Part shown: positions 16,913 to 25,482 of the stretch, one piece after another
Position numbering within the stretch: position 1 is the first letter of the stretch
Layout of the letters: each line of letters opens with the position of its first letter
Assembly (NCBI RefSeq): GCF_038452275.1
Contig: NZ_CP141643.1
Span: 310,001 to 374,000 of the forward strand
DNA length: 64,000 bases
From: Corynebacterium sp. BD556
GTDB taxonomy: Bacteria > Actinomycetota > Actinomycetes > Mycobacteriales > Mycobacteriaceae
Direction: 5' to 3'
Notes under the pieces: model-generated
Told to the model about the DNA's origin: nothing
Seen by the model: the letters and a program-made list of their open reading frames with translations, nothing else
Database searches by the model: none
Translations under genes and position numbers: made by a program

Positions 16913-18259
16913 ATGACAAGCTCACACGAAGCAACCAGCGCATACACCCCACCGCCACCGACCAAGCAGGAGCGGCTCACCAATGAGCACAAACGGGTAC
17001 TTGGAGGGGCGTTAGTCGGAACCACCATCGAATGGTTCGACTTCTTCATCTACGCCCAAGCCGCCGGCATCATCTTCGCCACTCAGTTCTTCAACCCCGT
17101 CTCCAACGAGTCACCGGGCCTCGCGCAGATCATCTCCTGGGCATCATTGGGCATTTCCTTCCTCTTTCGCCCATTCGGCGCCATCCTCGCCGGACACCTC
17201 GGCGACCGCATGGGACGCAAACCCGTTCTGGTGATCACGCTGATCGGCATGGGATTGGCAACCTTCCTCATGGGCATCCTGCCGACCTACGCCACCCTGG
17301 GCATCGCCGCACCGATCCTTCTGGTGATCCTGCGCATCATCCAAGGCATGTCGGCCGGCGGAGAGTGGGGAGGTGCCGCGTTGATCGCGGTCGAACACGC
17401 ACCGGTGCTGCGCCGCGGCTACTTCGGTGCCTTCCCTCAGCTCGGCGTGCCACTGGGAATGATCCTGGCGACAATTATGATGCTGACACTGACCACAGCG
17501 ATGACGCCCGAACAATTCGAATCATGGGGCTGGCGTATCCCATTTTTGTCCTCGATCGTGCTCATCTTCGTCGGCTTCCTCATCCGCCGCTCAGTGGAGG
17601 AATCTCCAGTGTTCACTGAGATGGAAAACCTGCGCCAGCGCTCCTCGGCACCCCTCAAGGACCTGTTTTCCGGTCATTCCAAACTCGTCGCACTCTGTGC
17701 CCTCATCTTCGCCGGAAACAACGCAGCAGGCTATCTGGTCATCGCCTTCTTCGTCTCCTACGGTTCCAAGGTCCTGGGATTTGCACGCCCAACAGTTCTG
17801 GCCATCATGCTCATCGCCAGCGGCGCTTGGTTCCTCTCCACCCTCGTCGGTGGTTTAATCTCCGACGTGGTCGGCCGGAAAACCATCTTCATGTGGGGAT
17901 ACATCGCCATGATCCTCTGGTCCATTCCGACCTGGATCCTGGTGGATTCCGGGCAGATCTTCCTGTTCGCCATGGGCACGATCGTGCTGGGCAGCATGCT
18001 CGGCTTCACCTACGGCGGACAGCCCGCCCTCTACGCCGAGATGTTCCCCGCCTCTGTGCGCCTGTCCGGAGTCAACATCGGCTATGCCCTCGGCTCCATC
18101 ATCGGCGGTGCATTCGCACCGATGATCTCACAGTTGATTCTCGAGTCCACAGGAAACGCCATCTACATCGGTGTCTACATCGCAGTGGTCTGCTTCATTT
18201 CCCTGCTCGGCGTCCTCGCCGTACCGAAGGGAATCCAGGGGCGCAACCTGAGCGAATAA
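16913..18259 (+). CDS. MHS-family (major facilitator) metabolite:proton symporter, possible phenylacetate permease
   Basis: 448 residues from the ATG at 16913 (AAAGGAAATGTC upstream). Twelve membrane segments. The first is preceded by GGALVGTTIEWFDFFIYAQA, the hallmark of the metabolite:H+ symporter branch (ShiA/ProP-like), and GHLGDRMGRKPVLV is the loop 2-3 motif. It follows paaK and ends at a strong terminator, so uptake of phenylacetate or a related aromatic acid is the most reasonable role; the substrate is inferred from position only. Confidence 0.8.
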   Translation: MTSSHEATSAYTPPPPTKQERLTNEHKRVLGGALVGTTIEWFDFFIYAQAAGIIFATQFFNPVSNESPGLAQIISWASLGISFLFRPFGAILAGHLGDRMGRKPVLVITLIGMGLATFLMGILPTYATLGIAAPILLVILRIIQGMSAGGEWGGAALIAVEHAPVLRRGYFGAFPQLGVPLGMILATIMMLTLTTAMTPEQFESWGWRIPFLSSIVLIFVGFLIRRSVEESPVFTEMENLRQRSSAPLKDLFSGHSKLVALCALIFAGNNAAGYLVIAFFVSYGSKVLGFARPTVLAIMLIASGAWFLSTLVGGLISDVVGRKTIFMWGYIAMILWSIPTWILVDSGQIFLFAMGTIVLGSMLGFTYGGQPALYAEMFPASVRLSGVNIGYALGSIIGGAFAPMISQLILESTGNAIYIGVYIAVVCFISLLGVLAVPKGIQGRNLSE

Positions 18260-18272
18260 AAACGCCCGCGCT

Positions 18273-18312
18273 GTGCCCGCATCCTCCAGCCTCGAGGATG
18301 CGGGCACTTTTG
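18273..18312 (+). terminator. Rho-independent terminator after the paaK-transporter operon
   Basis: A 14-bp stem GTGCCCGCATCCTC / GAGGATGCGGGCAC with a seven-base loop is followed by TTTTGT. It lies 14 bp after the transporter stop. Confidence 0.9.
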
Positions 18313-18468
18313 TGCTTCCGTGCAAACCTGCTGCTCATTTGGTGCACCGCTTGGCTAAAAGCGTGTTGGACGGGGGCTAAAGCCACATAGTGTTGCCCTC
18401 ACTGATCATGTGATCTGGGTCAATTTTTCTCAACAAGTGTGGCAATAACACAACTTTGGAGGTGTCTG

Positions 18469-19935
18469 ATGTCAACGCACAAACTTAGCAAACACGCAGT
18501 GGGAGAAGCTGACGTCGCCCGGCCGGGAGCAACGCTGTCCACGGCTGGCCTGGTATTTATGATCATCGCGGCTTCAGCGCCGCTGACCGTACTTGCGGGC
18601 GGCGCACCAACGAGCTACGCGGTGTCAGGTTTACTCGGGATTCCGTTGGGCTACGTCGCAATCGGATTGGTCCTCATCCTTTTCTCTGTCGGGTACGCCC
18701 GCATGTCCAGCGAGATCCAAAATTCCGGCGCCTTCTACGTCTATATTTCCCATGGCTTGGGTTTGCGGCAAGGTATAGCCGCCGCGATTCTGGCACTGGT
18801 TTCCTACAACCTCATGCAAATCGGTCTCTACGGCTTGTTCGGGTTCACCTCGCAAATCGCCCTCCTTGAACTCACCGGCATAGACCTGCCGTGGTGGGTG
18901 ATGGGAGGCATCGGCTGGGTAGTCGTCGCCGTCCTGGGCGTCAACAACATCGACTTCTCCGCGAAAGTCCTCGGGGTCATCGTCGCCTTGGAATTCCTTG
19001 TGGTTGGAGCCTTCGCAGTTGCGGGTCTGATAGTCGCTCCAGAGGGAATCACCACCCACGGTTGGCGGGCAAGTGAATTTCTCACGCCCGGGGTCGGAGT
19101 GCTGCTGGCATTTACGATGGCCGCCTTCATGGGATTTGAATCCGGCGCAATCTATTCCGAAGAAACCCGCGATCCCGAGCGCACCGTTGCTCGTGCCACC
19201 TACATAGCGGTCAGCATTGTCGCTTTGTTCTACGCTTTCAGCTCATGGGCGTTGCAGGTAGCGGTGGGGCACTCGTCGATCGTTGAGAATGCCCAGCAAC
19301 TCGGCCCGGACCTAGTCTTCGACTGGATAGGTCGGTACAGCCCGGCACTCGCTCTTGTGACCAATCTTCTTTTCATTACAAGCCTCATCGCAGCTCTCAT
19401 CGCCTTTCACAATGCAGCCGCGCGCTACTTCTTCTCCACCGGACGCGCCGGGGTGTTGCCGGCGGCGTTTTCCCGCATCAACAAAGCCCAAGCCCCAGTA
19501 GTGGGATCCGCCTGCCAATCCGTTTTATCCGCGGTCGTAGTCGCAATCTTTGCTTTGGCGGGCCGTGGTTCTGAGCTCGGTGAGCTATTTCCGGTGATGA
19601 CGCTGTTTACCTGGTTTACTAACGCGGCCGCTCTCGGCCTAACTTTCTTAGTTGGCGTGACCAGTTTCGCTGTGTGTGGGTGGGCGCGCAGAGTGCATCC
19701 CGAATGGGGGGCGTTTCCGCGAGTCGTTGCGCCGGTGCTAGCAGGGGTGGGGATGTTCGCGGTCACAGCGCTGATCTTGGTGAACTTCAACCTCATGGTC
19801 GATTCGGAAAACCCCGTGGTCGTGTGGGTGATGCCGGCCGTCATCGTCGGATCTGGAGTTATCGGTCTGATCTGGGGAGCACTGCTCATGCGTACCGGTG
19901 ATTTGGGGCGGCTAATGCCGAAAGACATGCTTTAG
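18469..19935 (+). CDS. APC-family amino acid / amine permease
   Basis: 488 residues from the ATG at 18469, with TTGGAGG seven bases upstream (a 30-base longer frame has no ribosome site). The segment LSTAGLVFMIIAASAPLTVL is the first membrane helix typical of the APC superfamily branch that includes putrescine and ethanolamine permeases. About twelve helices follow. It stands 280 bp before a flavin amine oxidase on the same strand, which suggests import of an amine or aromatic amino acid substrate for that enzyme. The 280-bp gap holds no other gene. Confidence 0.8.
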   Translation: MSTHKLSKHAVGEADVARPGATLSTAGLVFMIIAASAPLTVLAGGAPTSYAVSGLLGIPLGYVAIGLVLILFSVGYARMSSEIQNSGAFYVYISHGLGLRQGIAAAILALVSYNLMQIGLYGLFGFTSQIALLELTGIDLPWWVMGGIGWVVVAVLGVNNIDFSAKVLGVIVALEFLVVGAFAVAGLIVAPEGITTHGWRASEFLTPGVGVLLAFTMAAFMGFESGAIYSEETRDPERTVARATYIAVSIVALFYAFSSWALQVAVGHSSIVENAQQLGPDLVFDWIGRYSPALALVTNLLFITSLIAALIAFHNAAARYFFSTGRAGVLPAAFSRINKAQAPVVGSACQSVLSAVVVAIFALAGRGSELGELFPVMTLFTWFTNAAALGLTFLVGVTSFAVCGWARRVHPEWGAFPRVVAPVLAGVGMFAVTALILVNFNLMVDSENPVVVWVMPAVIVGSGVIGLIWGALLMRTGDLGRLMPKDML

Positions 19936-20215
19936 GTGGGGCTTTGTCGATGGGTGCACAGCGTTTCGACTTTAGGTGCAGCATCGGAGTTTTCCCCTGT
20001 AGCAAAAAACCTAGGCGTTTAATGTGGCGCACAAGCGAAAAGTGATCTGCGCCAAAACGGCGCCAATTTCGTGAAACGGAACACAAGCGGATGAGTCATT
20101 TTCCGCACGCTCCTCGCTGACCGAACGAGCAAAGCGAGATCTCCGATCAACGCAGGCAAACCCCGGGCCGCCGACGCGGCTAGGTCGGCCTCCCACACCG
20201 AGAAAGGACACAACC

Positions 20216-21574
20216 ATGACAGCCACGCAAAAGACCCCCAAAGTAGTCGTAGTCGGCGCTGGATTCGCAGGCCTTGTCGCCGCACGTGAGTTGCAAACCT
20301 GCGGCATCGACTACGAGATCCTCGAAGCGAAGGACCGCATCGGCGGACGCGCCTGGACGGAAAAACGCATGGGCCGCAAACTTGAGCTGGGCGCAACGTG
20401 GGTGCACTGGTTCCAAGCACACGTCTGGAGCGAGATCATGCGGTACGGCCAACGCAAGAACATCGAACCTTCCCCCTCTGGCAACGACGCCCATTGGATC
20501 ACCGAGGGGCGTGTCGTCCGCGGCAGCGAAGACGAGCTCGACGCGAAACTAACCCCGGCGATAGAGGCGACCTTCGAGGACAATGAGGAGTACTTCAACA
20601 ACCCGTTGGATCCGTTGTGGATTATGTCGGAAAACTACGACGGACCGAAGGAGATCCGAGAGCGTTTTTTGAAAGATGACCAGCGCAGCGCAGTCGACAT
20701 AGTGCGCGAGAAAGGATTTGGCCAGGAAACCATCGACCTCGTCGAAGCGTTTTGGTGCGCGGGCTACATCGGCGACCCCGACAACGGCTCTAGCCTGATG
20801 GCTAAACACTGGGGATCTTTGTCCGATAACCGCTACCGCACCATGGAGGACATCACCCTCAAATACAAGCTGGTCCACGGCATGGAGTCGCTCTACAACT
20901 CCATTGCGCAAGATCTGACAGGACCGATCCGCCTCAAGACCCCGGTCACAAAGATCGAGCACCGCGCGGACGGCGCGACAGTCACCACCGAATCCGGCGA
21001 GACCATCCAAGCCGACGCTGTCATCTGCACCGTGCCAGTGGGCGCCTTGCCGAATGTTCACTTCGATCCGCCGCTACCGGAGGCCGTGCAAAAAGTCGCA
21101 AAGGCGCGCTGGAACTCCGAAGGCGCCAAAATCTGGATTAAGGTCAAGGGCCACCACAAGTTCCTCGGTTACGCGCCGAAGCCCTACAAAATGTCCGTCG
21201 TGCGATCCGAATACTTCATGGACGACGACACGACAATCCTCGTTGGCTTCGGTTTCGACGCCTCCAATGTCGACTTGAATTCGGTGCAAGACGCGCAGGA
21301 AATCATGAACCAGTGGCGAGATGACATCGAAGTGCTTGACGCTACGGGCCATGACTGGGTGGCAGACAAGTGGGCCGGCCAAGCCTGGGGAACCCTGCGC
21401 AAAGGACAATTCACCGAAGGTTGGAGCAAGTTCTCCGAACGCGACACCGCGCTCCACTTCGCCGGCTCAGACTACGCTTTCGGTTGGCGCGGAGTGTGCG
21501 TCGACGGCGCCCTTGAAAAAGGCATTAGCACCGCTCGCGATGTTATCGCCGAGCTGCGCGAACACCACACCTAG
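20216..21574 (+). CDS. Flavin-containing monoamine oxidase family protein
   Basis: 452 residues, start ATG 20216 after AGAAAGGA. The N-terminal FAD-binding fold VVVVGAGFAGLVAARELQTCG and the RIGGRAWTE segment are diagnostic. The C-terminal HFAGSDYAFGWRGVCVDGALE is the second flavin-contact motif. These enzymes oxidise primary amines to aldehydes, ammonia and H2O2. Near the phenylacetate genes, phenylethylamine or tyramine oxidation to an arylacetaldehyde is plausible. Putrescine or another amine is the alternative. Confidence 0.85.
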   Translation: MTATQKTPKVVVVGAGFAGLVAARELQTCGIDYEILEAKDRIGGRAWTEKRMGRKLELGATWVHWFQAHVWSEIMRYGQRKNIEPSPSGNDAHWITEGRVVRGSEDELDAKLTPAIEATFEDNEEYFNNPLDPLWIMSENYDGPKEIRERFLKDDQRSAVDIVREKGFGQETIDLVEAFWCAGYIGDPDNGSSLMAKHWGSLSDNRYRTMEDITLKYKLVHGMESLYNSIAQDLTGPIRLKTPVTKIEHRADGATVTTESGETIQADAVICTVPVGALPNVHFDPPLPEAVQKVAKARWNSEGAKIWIKVKGHHKFLGYAPKPYKMSVVRSEYFMDDDTTILVGFGFDASNVDLNSVQDAQEIMNQWRDDIEVLDATGHDWVADKWAGQAWGTLRKGQFTEGWSKFSERDTALHFAGSDYAFGWRGVCVDGALEKGISTARDVIAELREHHT

Positions 21575-21598
21575 ACCGAAGCCGCCTGGCGCACGAAA

Positions 21599-21642
21599 CG
21601 CACCCCCGGGAAACTCTAGCCTTTCTCGGGGGTGCGGGTTTT
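21599..21642. terminator. Bidirectional terminator between the amine oxidase and prs
   Basis: A 15-bp stem starting CGCACCCCCGGGAAA and closing TTTCTCGGGGGTGCG (one mismatch) with an eight-base loop, then GGTTTT. It separates converging genes and could serve both. Confidence 0.8.
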
Positions 21643-21658
21643 GTGATCGTCGAAAAGC

Positions 21659-22636
21659 TTAGGCGTGGCCCTCGAACAGGGTGGTCACCGAACCGTTTTC
21701 GAAAATCTCGCGAATCGTGCGGGCGAGCAGCGGAGCAATGGAAAGCACCGTCAGGTTGCTCCAGCCCTCAGTAGACTGCGGCAGCGTATTAGTGGTGATG
21801 ACTTCCTCCGCGCCACACTCATTTAGACGTTCACGGGCCGGATCGGAAAAGACACCGTGGGTGGTGGCGATAAGCACCGACTTGGCGCCCGCGTCCTTGA
21901 GCACTCCGACGGCGCCAGCAATCGTGCCGCCGGTATCAATCATGTCGTCCATGAGGATGCAGTCCTTGCCCTCAACCTCACCGACGACGCGATTCGACAC
22001 GACCTTGTTCGCCACATCCACGTCGCGGGTCTTGTGAACGAAAGCCATCGGCGCGCCGCCGAGCACATTGGCCCACTTCTCGGCGGACTTTACACGTCCC
22101 GCATCAGGGGAGACGACACACAGGTTGTCCATCGGGTACTTCTCGCGGATGTAATCCGTAAGAATCGGCATGGCGTGCATGTGGTCGACCGGGCCGTCGA
22201 AAAAACCCTGGATCTGGTCGGTGTGCAGATCAACCGAAACGATACGATCCGCGCCGGCAGTGGTCAAAAGGTCAGCGATCAAGCGGGCAGAGATCGGCTC
22301 ACGGCCGCGGTGCTTCTTGTCCTGGCGGGCGTAGGGATAAAACGGCAGGATCGCGGTGATGCGTTTGGCGGAGCCGCGTTTGAGAGCATCGATCATGATG
22401 AGCTGTTCCATCAGCCACTTGTTCAGCGGCTGGGCATGGGATTGCATAACGAAGCAGTCGGCTCCGCGGACTGACTCCTCAAAGCGCACGAAGATCTCAC
22501 CGTTGGCGAAGTCGCGCGCTGTAGTGGGTACCAGCTCAATGCCGAGCTCTTTGGCAACAGACTCAGCCAACTCGGGGTGTGCCCGGCCTGAAAAAAGCTT
22601 GAGGTCTTTGTGGCTTTCGGTGGAGTATCCGGTCAT
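21659..22636 (-). CDS. prs: Ribose-phosphate pyrophosphokinase
   Basis: 325 residues from the second ATG at 22636, chosen because AAGG then has six bases of spacing; the ATG at 22642 is too close. It contains the ATP/ribose-5-phosphate site YARQDKKHRGREPISARL and the PRPP-binding loop DDMIDTGGTIAGA. It makes phosphoribosyl diphosphate for nucleotides, histidine, tryptophan and cell-wall arabinan precursors. The gene follows glmU with a few bases between, a common actinobacterial pair. Confidence 0.97.
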   Translation of the reverse strand: MTGYSTESHKDLKLFSGRAHPELAESVAKELGIELVPTTARDFANGEIFVRFEESVRGADCFVMQSHAQPLNKWLMEQLIMIDALKRGSAKRITAILPFYPYARQDKKHRGREPISARLIADLLTTAGADRIVSVDLHTDQIQGFFDGPVDHMHAMPILTDYIREKYPMDNLCVVSPDAGRVKSAEKWANVLGGAPMAFVHKTRDVDVANKVVSNRVVGEVEGKDCILMDDMIDTGGTIAGAVGVLKDAGAKSVLIATTHGVFSDPARERLNECGAEEVITTNTLPQSTEGWSNLTVLSIAPLLARTIREIFENGSVTTLFEGHA

Positions 22637-22644
22637 GGTCATCC

Positions 22645-24081
22645 TTACTTTTCGCGTGCTTTTTCAGCGGCCTTTGCCGCGTCCGTGCCAGGGCGGTTCT
22701 TCTCCACCCAGCCCTCAATGTTGCGCTGGTAGCCCTCCTTGATGGCGAGCGCACCAGCCGGCACATCCTTAGTCACTACTGTACCCGCGCCGGTATATGC
22801 GCCGTCACCGACATTGACCGGGGCGACGAACATCGTGTCGGAGCCGGTGCGGCAATAGTCGCCGATGGTGGTGTGATGCTTCCGAACTCCGTCGTAGTTA
22901 GCGAAGACACTAGAAGCTCCAATGTTGGATTCGCGTCCGACAGTGGCATCCCCGATATAAGTCAGGTGAGGCACTTTGGAGCCCTCGCCGATCTTTGCGT
23001 TCTTCGACTCGACAAAGCCACCGAGCTTGCCACCAGCGCCGAGCTCCGTGCCGGGACGGATGTAGGTAAAAGGGCCGACGGAGGCGCCGGCGCCGATGAT
23101 CGAGCGCTCGCCCTGAGTGCGCACAACCTTGGCGTCTTCATGGATTTCCATGTCAGTCAAGGTGGTGTCAGGGCCAATCTCGGCGCGGTCGCCCACGGTT
23201 GTTAGCCCCCACAACTGCGTGTTCGGGTGGATGATCACATCGCGACCGAGCTCGACATCCACACCGATCCAAGTGGTGGCAGGGTCAACGACGGTGGCGC
23301 CGGAGCGCATGGCACGCTCGACAGTGCGGCGGTTTAGTTCCTTGCCGGCGTCCGCGAGTTGGAGACGGTCATTGACACCCGCAAGCTCACGGGCATCCGG
23401 GGCCGTAAAAGCATTAACAACTTTGCCGTCGCTGTGGGCAATTCCGACAACGTCGGTGATGTAAAGCTCACCTTGGGCGTTTTTGGTGTCAATGCGTGTC
23501 AAGGCGTCGCGAAGTACAGCAGCGTCGAAGGCGAACACGCCTGAGTTGACCTCGGTAATGCGCCTTTGTTGAGCCGTGGCGTCTTTTTCCTCGACGATGG
23601 CCTGCACCGCGCCCGCACCATCGCGGATAATGCGACCGTAGCCAGTCGGATCTTCGAGCTCAAGGGACAACACGGTCACAGCCGCGGAGGCGGAGACGTG
23701 GGCGTCAATGAGGGTTTGGATGGTTACACCGGTCAAAAGGGGAACGTCGCCGTTGGTGACAACCACGGTCCCGTCGAAACCCGGCAGCACCTCAAGGCCG
23801 ACCTGAACCGCATGGCCGGTGCCGTTTTGAGATTCCTGCACCGCTTGCAGGATTGGGGTTTGGATCTTCTCTGCGATCTTCTCCACCGCGGGTGAAACCT
23901 GATCGCGTTGATGTCCGACCACGGCGACCAAGTGGGAGGGACTAACAGAGGCCGCAGCGTGCAAAGAGTGCGACAACAAACTGCGTCCACCGATCTCGTG
24001 CAACGTCTTTTGCTTATCCGACTTCATGCGGGTCCCCGCGCCAGCGGCGAGGACGATTACGGCGCATTCGCAGTGAGACAC
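22645..24081 (-). CDS. glmU: Bifunctional glucosamine-1-phosphate N-acetyltransferase / UDP-GlcNAc pyrophosphorylase
   Basis: 478 residues, start GTG 24081 behind TAAGGAG. The N-terminal nucleotidyltransferase motif LAAGAGTRMKSDKQKTLHEIGG is clear. The C-terminal half is a left-handed beta-helix of hexapeptide repeats, with GGFVESKNAKIGEGSKVPHL and the acetyltransfer site. It makes UDP-GlcNAc for peptidoglycan and mycothiol. Operon with prs. Confidence 0.97.
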   Translation of the reverse strand: MSHCECAVIVLAAGAGTRMKSDKQKTLHEIGGRSLLSHSLHAAASVSPSHLVAVVGHQRDQVSPAVEKIAEKIQTPILQAVQESQNGTGHAVQVGLEVLPGFDGTVVVTNGDVPLLTGVTIQTLIDAHVSASAAVTVLSLELEDPTGYGRIIRDGAGAVQAIVEEKDATAQQRRITEVNSGVFAFDAAVLRDALTRIDTKNAQGELYITDVVGIAHSDGKVVNAFTAPDARELAGVNDRLQLADAGKELNRRTVERAMRSGATVVDPATTWIGVDVELGRDVIIHPNTQLWGLTTVGDRAEIGPDTTLTDMEIHEDAKVVRTQGERSIIGAGASVGPFTYIRPGTELGAGGKLGGFVESKNAKIGEGSKVPHLTYIGDATVGRESNIGASSVFANYDGVRKHHTTIGDYCRTGSDTMFVAPVNVGDGAYTGAGTVVTKDVPAGALAIKEGYQRNIEGWVEKNRPGTDAAKAAEKAREK

Positions 24082-24162
24082 TCGGCGATTCTCCTTATAA
24101 ATTTCCGGGTTCTGTTCGCAACAACAATGTGGTTAAAGCGACAATGAAAAACAGCATAACGC

Positions 24163-25407
24163 CTAGGCTCCACGCTGGGAGACCTCCTCAAGATCAGACG
24201 CGCACCACACACCAACTAGCCCCATCACCGCCAAGAAAACCAAGGTCACTGAGGGGCCAAAGAAAGACAGTGCCGAAGTCACCGCCCCCATGACCAAAAG
24301 CACCAAGCCCATGACGGTATTTGAAGCGCCCGTAATCATGGTGCGCCGCGTGCCTTCGGCCATGTCGACGAGGTAGGTTTTGCGCGATACGCGCACAGTC
24401 GTATGCGCGAGGTTGACGAGGAAGAAACCGAGCGGAATCACCCACGCGTTCACACTTGACGACGCCCACCGGGCACAGACCACCAACAAAAGCAAAACAA
24501 CAGACGCTGCTGCCGCGCTGAAAGCCATCGTTGTCTTTGCGGACCTGTCGGACCACATACCGGAAACTCTGCCCCCCAAAAGCGCCGCACCGCCAGAAGC
24601 GATGACGAAAGCGCCGAGTCCCGTCAAGTCCTGCCCCTGCTGGTGTGCCAGCACAATGATGAAAGGCGTAGACAAGGAGGTCACCAACATGAGCGAGCGA
24701 ACAACCAGGAACTTCTGCAGGGGTTTATCACCCCGGAGCAAATCAACTGTGGCGCGGAACCAACCCGTGTCCTTTTCCTCCACCTTGTGGCCACCCGCAG
24801 GCTCCTTAATACGGGCGAAGGTAGCAGCCGCCACAACCCACGTCGCCGCGCCGCCCGCGAGCAGGGCAACTACAACCCACCGCGGCAAATCATTCGGCAA
24901 AACCATCAACCCCAAGCCGATGGCCAAAGTGAACGCTCCAGACAATGCGGTGGCACGCCCGGTAATGAGCCCGCGCCTACCTTTGCTCACCGTGCGCCCC
25001 TGCACATCTTTTCCTGTGATCGAGCAGACAGCCCGGAACACAGACAAAACGGCGAGCAAAACAATGACCGTGAGGCCGAGCAAGGGGCCGTCGAAAAGCA
25101 TCGCGGCCACCGCAATCCCCGCCGCAGCGGCAGCCTGACCGAGCGAACCAATCAACCACAGCTTCTTGCGCTGCGGTTTGGAACTGATCCACGGGCTCAA
25201 AGCAGCCTGCGGCAACATGGAACCGGATTCGCGGATAGGAACGAGCATGGCGGTAAAAGCCGGGGGCACTCCGGCGGAGGTGAAAAGCCACGGCAAAACC
25301 GTCTTAGAGGCGACGATCTGGTCGCCGATGCCTTGCAAGCCATTGGACCAGATAAAGCGGCGGGCGTTAGCTTCCTCATGCTGTGGAGGTTTATTGGCGT
25401 CCGTCAT
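24163..25407 (-). CDS. MFS transporter
   Basis: 414 residues from the ATG at 25407; about twelve membrane segments with GGRVSGMWSDRSAKTTM as a loop resembling the MFS loop between helices 8 and 9. No substrate motif is recognisable. On the minus strand a TACTAT -10-like hexamer lies eight bases before the ATG and no ribosome site is visible, so a leaderless mRNA is likely. The 82-bp gap to glmU holds nothing I can name. Confidence 0.75.
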   Translation of the reverse strand: MTDANKPPQHEEANARRFIWSNGLQGIGDQIVASKTVLPWLFTSAGVPPAFTAMLVPIRESGSMLPQAALSPWISSKPQRKKLWLIGSLGQAAAAAGIAVAAMLFDGPLLGLTVIVLLAVLSVFRAVCSITGKDVQGRTVSKGRRGLITGRATALSGAFTLAIGLGLMVLPNDLPRWVVVALLAGGAATWVVAAATFARIKEPAGGHKVEEKDTGWFRATVDLLRGDKPLQKFLVVRSLMLVTSLSTPFIIVLAHQQGQDLTGLGAFVIASGGAALLGGRVSGMWSDRSAKTTMAFSAAAASVVLLLLVVCARWASSSVNAWVIPLGFFLVNLAHTTVRVSRKTYLVDMAEGTRRTMITGASNTVMGLVLLVMGAVTSALSFFGPSVTLVFLAVMGLVGVWCASDLEEVSQRGA

Positions 25408-25482
25408 GGGAGAAAATAGTAGGGTCAAGAAAGAAGGTACCCGCAGCTAAGCCAAGGCTAAGCCGGATCTGGAGGTTGGAAC

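Noticed and set aside
18405-18460. GlxR/Crp-like sites (GTGATCTGGGTCA and GTGTGGCAATAACAC) before the APC permease
   Set aside because: Neither matches TGTGA-N6-TCACA well enough to be called without a binding matrix.
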